Under the pieces are notes generated by a model. It did no database searches and was not told the origin of the DNA. It was given only the letters and a program-made list of their open reading frames with translations. Source: JAVKFF01 sp040226215 (GTDB taxonomy: Bacteria > Pseudomonadota > Alphaproteobacteria > DSM-16000 > Inquilinaceae). Taken from it: a stretch of DNA of 17,692 nt. Below are positions 15,126 to 17,692 of the stretch, piece after piece (position 1 is the stretch's first letter; each line of letters opens with the position of its first letter). The stretch spans positions 1 to 17,692 of the forward strand of contig JAVKFF010000230.1 in NCBI GenBank assembly GCA_040226215.1, written 5' to 3'. The position numbers and the translations under genes are program-made.

Positions 15126-16364
15126 TCAGAAGATGGGGCCGCCGAAGCCGCTCGGCGCCGGGTCGATCACCTCCGCCCCGTTCGGGGTGATCTCGAGAAT
15201 GGCAAAGCCGCGCTCCACGAGGCCGTTCTGGCCGAAGCGGAAGATGCCGTCGAGGCCGTTGAAGCCGGACGGATCGGTCAGGGCCTGTCTGCCGAAGCGG
15301 CCGGGCATGGTGTTCTGGGCCAGCGAGGCGGCGAGCGCCACGGCGTCATAGGCCAGCGTCGCCAGACGCGGCGGCGCCACGCCATAGTCCCGCTCGTAGC
15401 GCACCTCGAAGTCGCGGCGCAGGCCCGGCGGCGGCGCGGCATACCAGGCGCCATGCAGCGCCGGCTCGATCTCCACGCCCGCACCGTCCCACAGCCCTGT
15501 GCCGACGATCTGCTCGTCACGCATGTAGTAGTAGGGGATCAGCGGCGCCACCTGGCGCAGGCGCAGGCCGACATCGGGCAGCATGATCGCCTCGAAGGAG
15601 CCCGACGAACCCTGGATCGCCTCGACATACTGGCCGTAGTTGTCGGCATCCTGCGGGTAGAACTGGGTGACGGCGACATTGGCGCCCAGGCGCGGCCCGG
15701 CCTGCTGCATGGCCGAGGCGATGAGCTGGCCATAGGTGGTATCCGGTGCCAGCACGGCATAGTTGCGGATACCGCGATTGGCGCCGAAGGCCATCACCCG
15801 CTCGACCTGGGCCTGGGGCAGGATGCCCATGACGAAGGCATTGCCGCCGGCGGTGTTGGCGTCGGTGGTGAAGGCGACGAGATTGACGTTGTAGGGCGCG
15901 GCCACCTGGGTGGCCGGCCGGACGGAGCCGCTGAACAGGGGACCCAGGATCAGCTCGGCGCCCTGCTGGACGGCGGTCTGGGCGGCGATGCGCGCGCCGT
16001 CCGCCGTACCGCCGGTATCGAGGGGGATCAGCTCGAAATCGCGGCTGGCGATCTCGAACAGGGCCATCTCCGCGGCGTTGAGCATCTGCTGGCCGAGCTG
16101 GCCGGTATCGCCGGAGAGCGGCAGCAGGATCGCCACCCGGGCGGCGCCGGGGGCCAGCTGGCGCCCGAACTCGTCGACCAGGGGCCGGTCCGGTCGCGGC
16201 AGGTTGAGGCCGGTGGACACGGGCGACGGGCCGAACACCGGGGCGCCGCCCTGGCCGCCGCCGACATTGACCCCGGAACCGCAGGCGGCCAGCGTGGCGA
16301 CGCCAAGCAGGACGGCCAGGCCACGCAGTGCCGTCCGGTACCATGGCCGCCAGGGCCGATCCAT
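15126..16364 (-). CDS. LpoA-like penicillin-binding protein activator, periplasmic lipoprotein
   Basis: The 412-residue protein begins with basic residues, a hydrophobic stretch and the lipobox LAAC (lipidated Cys28). The mature part has the type 1 periplasmic binding protein fold: RVAILLPLSGDTGQLGQQM, NAAEMALFEI, the LILGPLFSGSV segment, NYAVLAPDTTYGQ and the C-terminal LATLAYDAVALAASLA. LpoA is the outer-membrane lipoprotein that stimulates penicillin-binding protein 1A in peptidoglycan synthesis; alphaproteobacterial homologues hold only this C-terminal domain and sit divergent from rsmI-yraN, as here. A branched-chain amino acid binding protein has the same fold, but the context favours the activator. 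The ATG at 16364 lacks a good ribosome site. A GTG at 16394 has GGGAG upstream and would add ten residues, so the start is uncertain. Confidence 0.85.
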   Translation of the reverse strand: MDRPWRPWYRTALRGLAVLLGVATLAACGSGVNVGGGQGGAPVFGPSPVSTGLNLPRPDRPLVDEFGRQLAPGAARVAILLPLSGDTGQLGQQMLNAAEMALFEIASRDFELIPLDTGGTADGARIAAQTAVQQGAELILGPLFSGSVRPATQVAAPYNVNLVAFTTDANTAGGNAFVMGILPQAQVERVMAFGANRGIRNYAVLAPDTTYGQLIASAMQQAGPRLGANVAVTQFYPQDADNYGQYVEAIQGSSGSFEAIMLPDVGLRLRQVAPLIPYYYMRDEQIVGTGLWDGAGVEIEPALHGAWYAAPPPGLRRDFEVRYERDYGVAPPRLATLAYDAVALAASLAQNTMPGRFGRQALTDPSGFNGLDGIFRFGQNGLVERGFAILEITPNGAEVIDPAPSGFGGPIF

Positions 16365-16440
16365 GCCATGCTCAAGCGTTGCCACGATGTTCACTTTCGC
16401 ATCTCCCGAACTGCGCCGCCGCGAAGGATCCCGCACGACA

Positions 16441-17433
16441 ATGCCCCGCCGCGCCAGCAACCCACAAGGTCGTTCAAGCCAACCGGATACCGATGGCGGC
16501 GATGAGGCGATTTCCGGGCAGCAAGGTAGTGGCCTCGCCGGACGGACGCAACTCTCGGGCGCCGAGGCGGCAGGTTCGGCATCGCCTTTGGCGCCCGGCC
16601 TCTTCATCGTGGCGACGCCGATCGGCAATGCCGCCGACATCACGCTGCGCGCACTCGACACGCTCCGCCGGGCCGACCGCATCGCCTGCGAGGACACGCG
16701 GGTGACCGCCAAGCTGCTGGCCCGCCACGGCATCCGCCGACCCCTCACCGCCTATCACGAGCACAATGCCGAGCGGGCGCGCCCGGCGCTGCTCGCCGCG
16801 ATCCGCAAGGGCGAGGCGGTGGCGCTGGTCAGCGACGCGGGCACGCCGCTCGTCTCCGATCCCGGCTTCAAGCTGGTGCGCGAGGCCAGAAGCGAGGGCC
16901 TGGCGGTGACCACGCTGCCGGGACCGGTGGCCGCGATCGCCGCCCTGACCCTGTCGGGGCTGCCCAGCGACCGCTTCCTGTTCGCCGGCTTCCCGCCGTC
17001 CAGGGCCGGGCAGCGCCGCGCCTGGTATGCCGCGCTCGCGGACACCAGGGCCACGCTGCTGGTCTACGAATCGGCGGGGCGGCTGGCCGCCTCCCTGGCC
17101 GATGCGGCGACCGGTCTGGGCGATCGCGAGGCCGCCGTGGCGCGCGAGATCACCAAGCTGCACGAGGAATGCCGGAGCGGTCGCCTGCGGGCGCTGGCCG
17201 GGCACTACGACGCCGCGGGACCGCCCCGGGGCGAGGTCGTCCTCGTCATCGACGGCAGCCCGCCTCCGACCGACCCCGGTGCCGCGGACACGACGCTCGA
17301 CGATGCGCTGGCGCAGGCGCTGGCGAGCGGGCTCCGGCTGCGCGACGCGGTCGACGCGGTGGCGACCTCCCTTTCCCTGCCGCGCCGCAGGGTCTATGCC
17401 CGCGCCCTCGAATTGCGCGACGGCGATGGCTAG
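16441..17433 (+). CDS. rsmI: 16S rRNA (cytidine1402-2'-O)-methyltransferase RsmI
   Basis: RsmI uses S-adenosylmethionine to methylate the ribose of C1402 in the decoding centre of 16S rRNA. The 330-residue protein shows the tetrapyrrole-methylase-type fold with LFIVATPIGNAADITLRAL (54-72), CEDTR (83-87), the SAM-binding SDAGTPLVSDPG (131-142), LPGPVAA and a C-terminal REITKLHEE. E. coli RsmI has about 286 residues. The excess here is a 50-residue, Gly/Ser/Gln-rich N-terminal stretch that looks disordered. AAGGA lies about 14 bases before the ATG at 16441. No internal ATG, only GTG or later codons, would give a shorter start, so the extension could be an annotation artefact. Its stop overlaps the yraN start by 8 bases. 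Confidence 0.95.
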   Translation: MPRRASNPQGRSSQPDTDGGDEAISGQQGSGLAGRTQLSGAEAAGSASPLAPGLFIVATPIGNAADITLRALDTLRRADRIACEDTRVTAKLLARHGIRRPLTAYHEHNAERARPALLAAIRKGEAVALVSDAGTPLVSDPGFKLVREARSEGLAVTTLPGPVAAIAALTLSGLPSDRFLFAGFPPSRAGQRRAWYAALADTRATLLVYESAGRLAASLADAATGLGDREAAVAREITKLHEECRSGRLRALAGHYDAAGPPRGEVVLVIDGSPPPTDPGAADTTLDDALAQALASGLRLRDAVDAVATSLSLPRRRVYARALELRDGDG

Positions 17434-17692
17434 CCTGCCGGATGGCGCGCGGCGCCGCCTGGCCGAACGGCGCGGACGCCGGGCCGAGGGCGTGGCGGCG
17501 TTGTGGCTGCGCCTGAAGGGCTACCGCGTGCTGGACAGGCGGGTGCGCACGCCGGTGGGGGAGATCGACCTGGTGCTGCGGCGCGGCGGAACCCTGGTCT
17601 TCGCCGAGGTCAAGCGGCGGGTCGCCCTCGCCGACGGCATGGCGGCGGTCGGCCCGGCGCAGCGCCGGCGCATCGGCCGCGCGGCGGAATGG
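17426..17692 (+). CDS. yraN: YraN/UPF0102 family endonuclease-like protein (3' end outside window)
   Basis: The ATG at 17426 lies inside the end of rsmI and the frame is open for 89 codons to the right edge. The visible part covers most of the roughly 120-residue family: RRGRRAEGVAALWLRLKGYRVL (the Glu21 position), VRTPVGEIDLVLRRGGTLVFAEVKRR with the GEIDL and EVK residues of a restriction-endonuclease-like active site (Glu46, Asp48, Glu61, Lys63). The molecular function of YraN is not settled. Coupling to rsmI by an 8-base overlap is usual in proteobacteria. Confidence 0.92.
   Translation, partial: MASLPDGARRRLAERRGRRAEGVAALWLRLKGYRVLDRRVRTPVGEIDLVLRRGGTLVFAEVKRRVALADGMAAVGPAQRRRIGRAAEW

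Noticed and set aside
15072..16505. 477-codon plus-strand open frame
   Set aside because: It is antisense to the lpoA-like gene, which has a lipobox and a recognised periplasmic-binding fold.

Overview
The window is GC-rich chromosomal DNA from an alphaproteobacterium, most likely in or near the Rhodospirillales. This rests on base composition, the gene content and the order hrcA/grpE, rph, rdgB, hemW, lpoA-like, rsmI, yraN, which is a familiar alphaproteobacterial neighbourhood. No tRNA, rRNA, CRISPR array, transposase or integrase is visible.

Layout: (1) 1-718, minus strand: the N-terminal part of an outer-membrane beta-barrel protein, probably OmpA-like, running off the left edge. (2) 1002-2210, plus: a Bcr/CflA-type drug efflux transporter. 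(3) 2214-4054, minus: hrcA then grpE, overlapping by ATGA, a heat-shock repressor and cochaperone operon. (4) 4253-4972, plus: rph (RNase PH), divergent from hrcA. (5) 4999-5862, minus: a 3-hydroxyisobutyrate dehydrogenase-family oxidoreductase. (6) 6028-7823, plus: rdgB and hemW, overlapping by ATGA. (7) 7961-14942, minus: two large tandem paralogues, 845 and 1404 aa, discussed below. (8) 15126-16364, minus: an LpoA-like periplasmic lipoprotein, divergent from (9) rsmI and the 5' part of yraN (16441 to the right edge), overlapping by 8 bases.

Most of the window is housekeeping: protein folding (hrcA, grpE), RNA processing and modification (rph, rsmI), nucleotide-pool cleaning (rdgB), heme handling (hemW) and envelope growth (lpoA-like). 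The unusual part is the 7-kb two-gene block between hemW and the lpoA/rsmI pair. Each of the two proteins has a signal peptide, then a beta-barrel resembling the inverse-autotransporter (intimin/invasin) barrel, then a conserved neck, then a right-handed parallel beta-helix of 24-residue coils, then a shared C-terminal cap holding the only two cysteines of the mature protein. I count about 36 coils in the larger protein and 14 in the smaller one. The ends of the two helices match each other while the middle differs, as if the rod length had changed by gain or loss of coils. I read them as paired surface-displayed beta-helix rods of an inverse-autotransporter type; their binding target cannot be told from the sequence.

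There is no gene-free stretch above 300 bases. The largest gaps are 719-1001 (divergent promoters and an imperfect palindrome), 10499-10727 (A+T-richer promoter region and small inverted repeats), 4055-4252, 14943-15125 (promoter, operator-like palindrome, strong hairpin), 5863-6027 and 7824-7960 (nothing clear seen).
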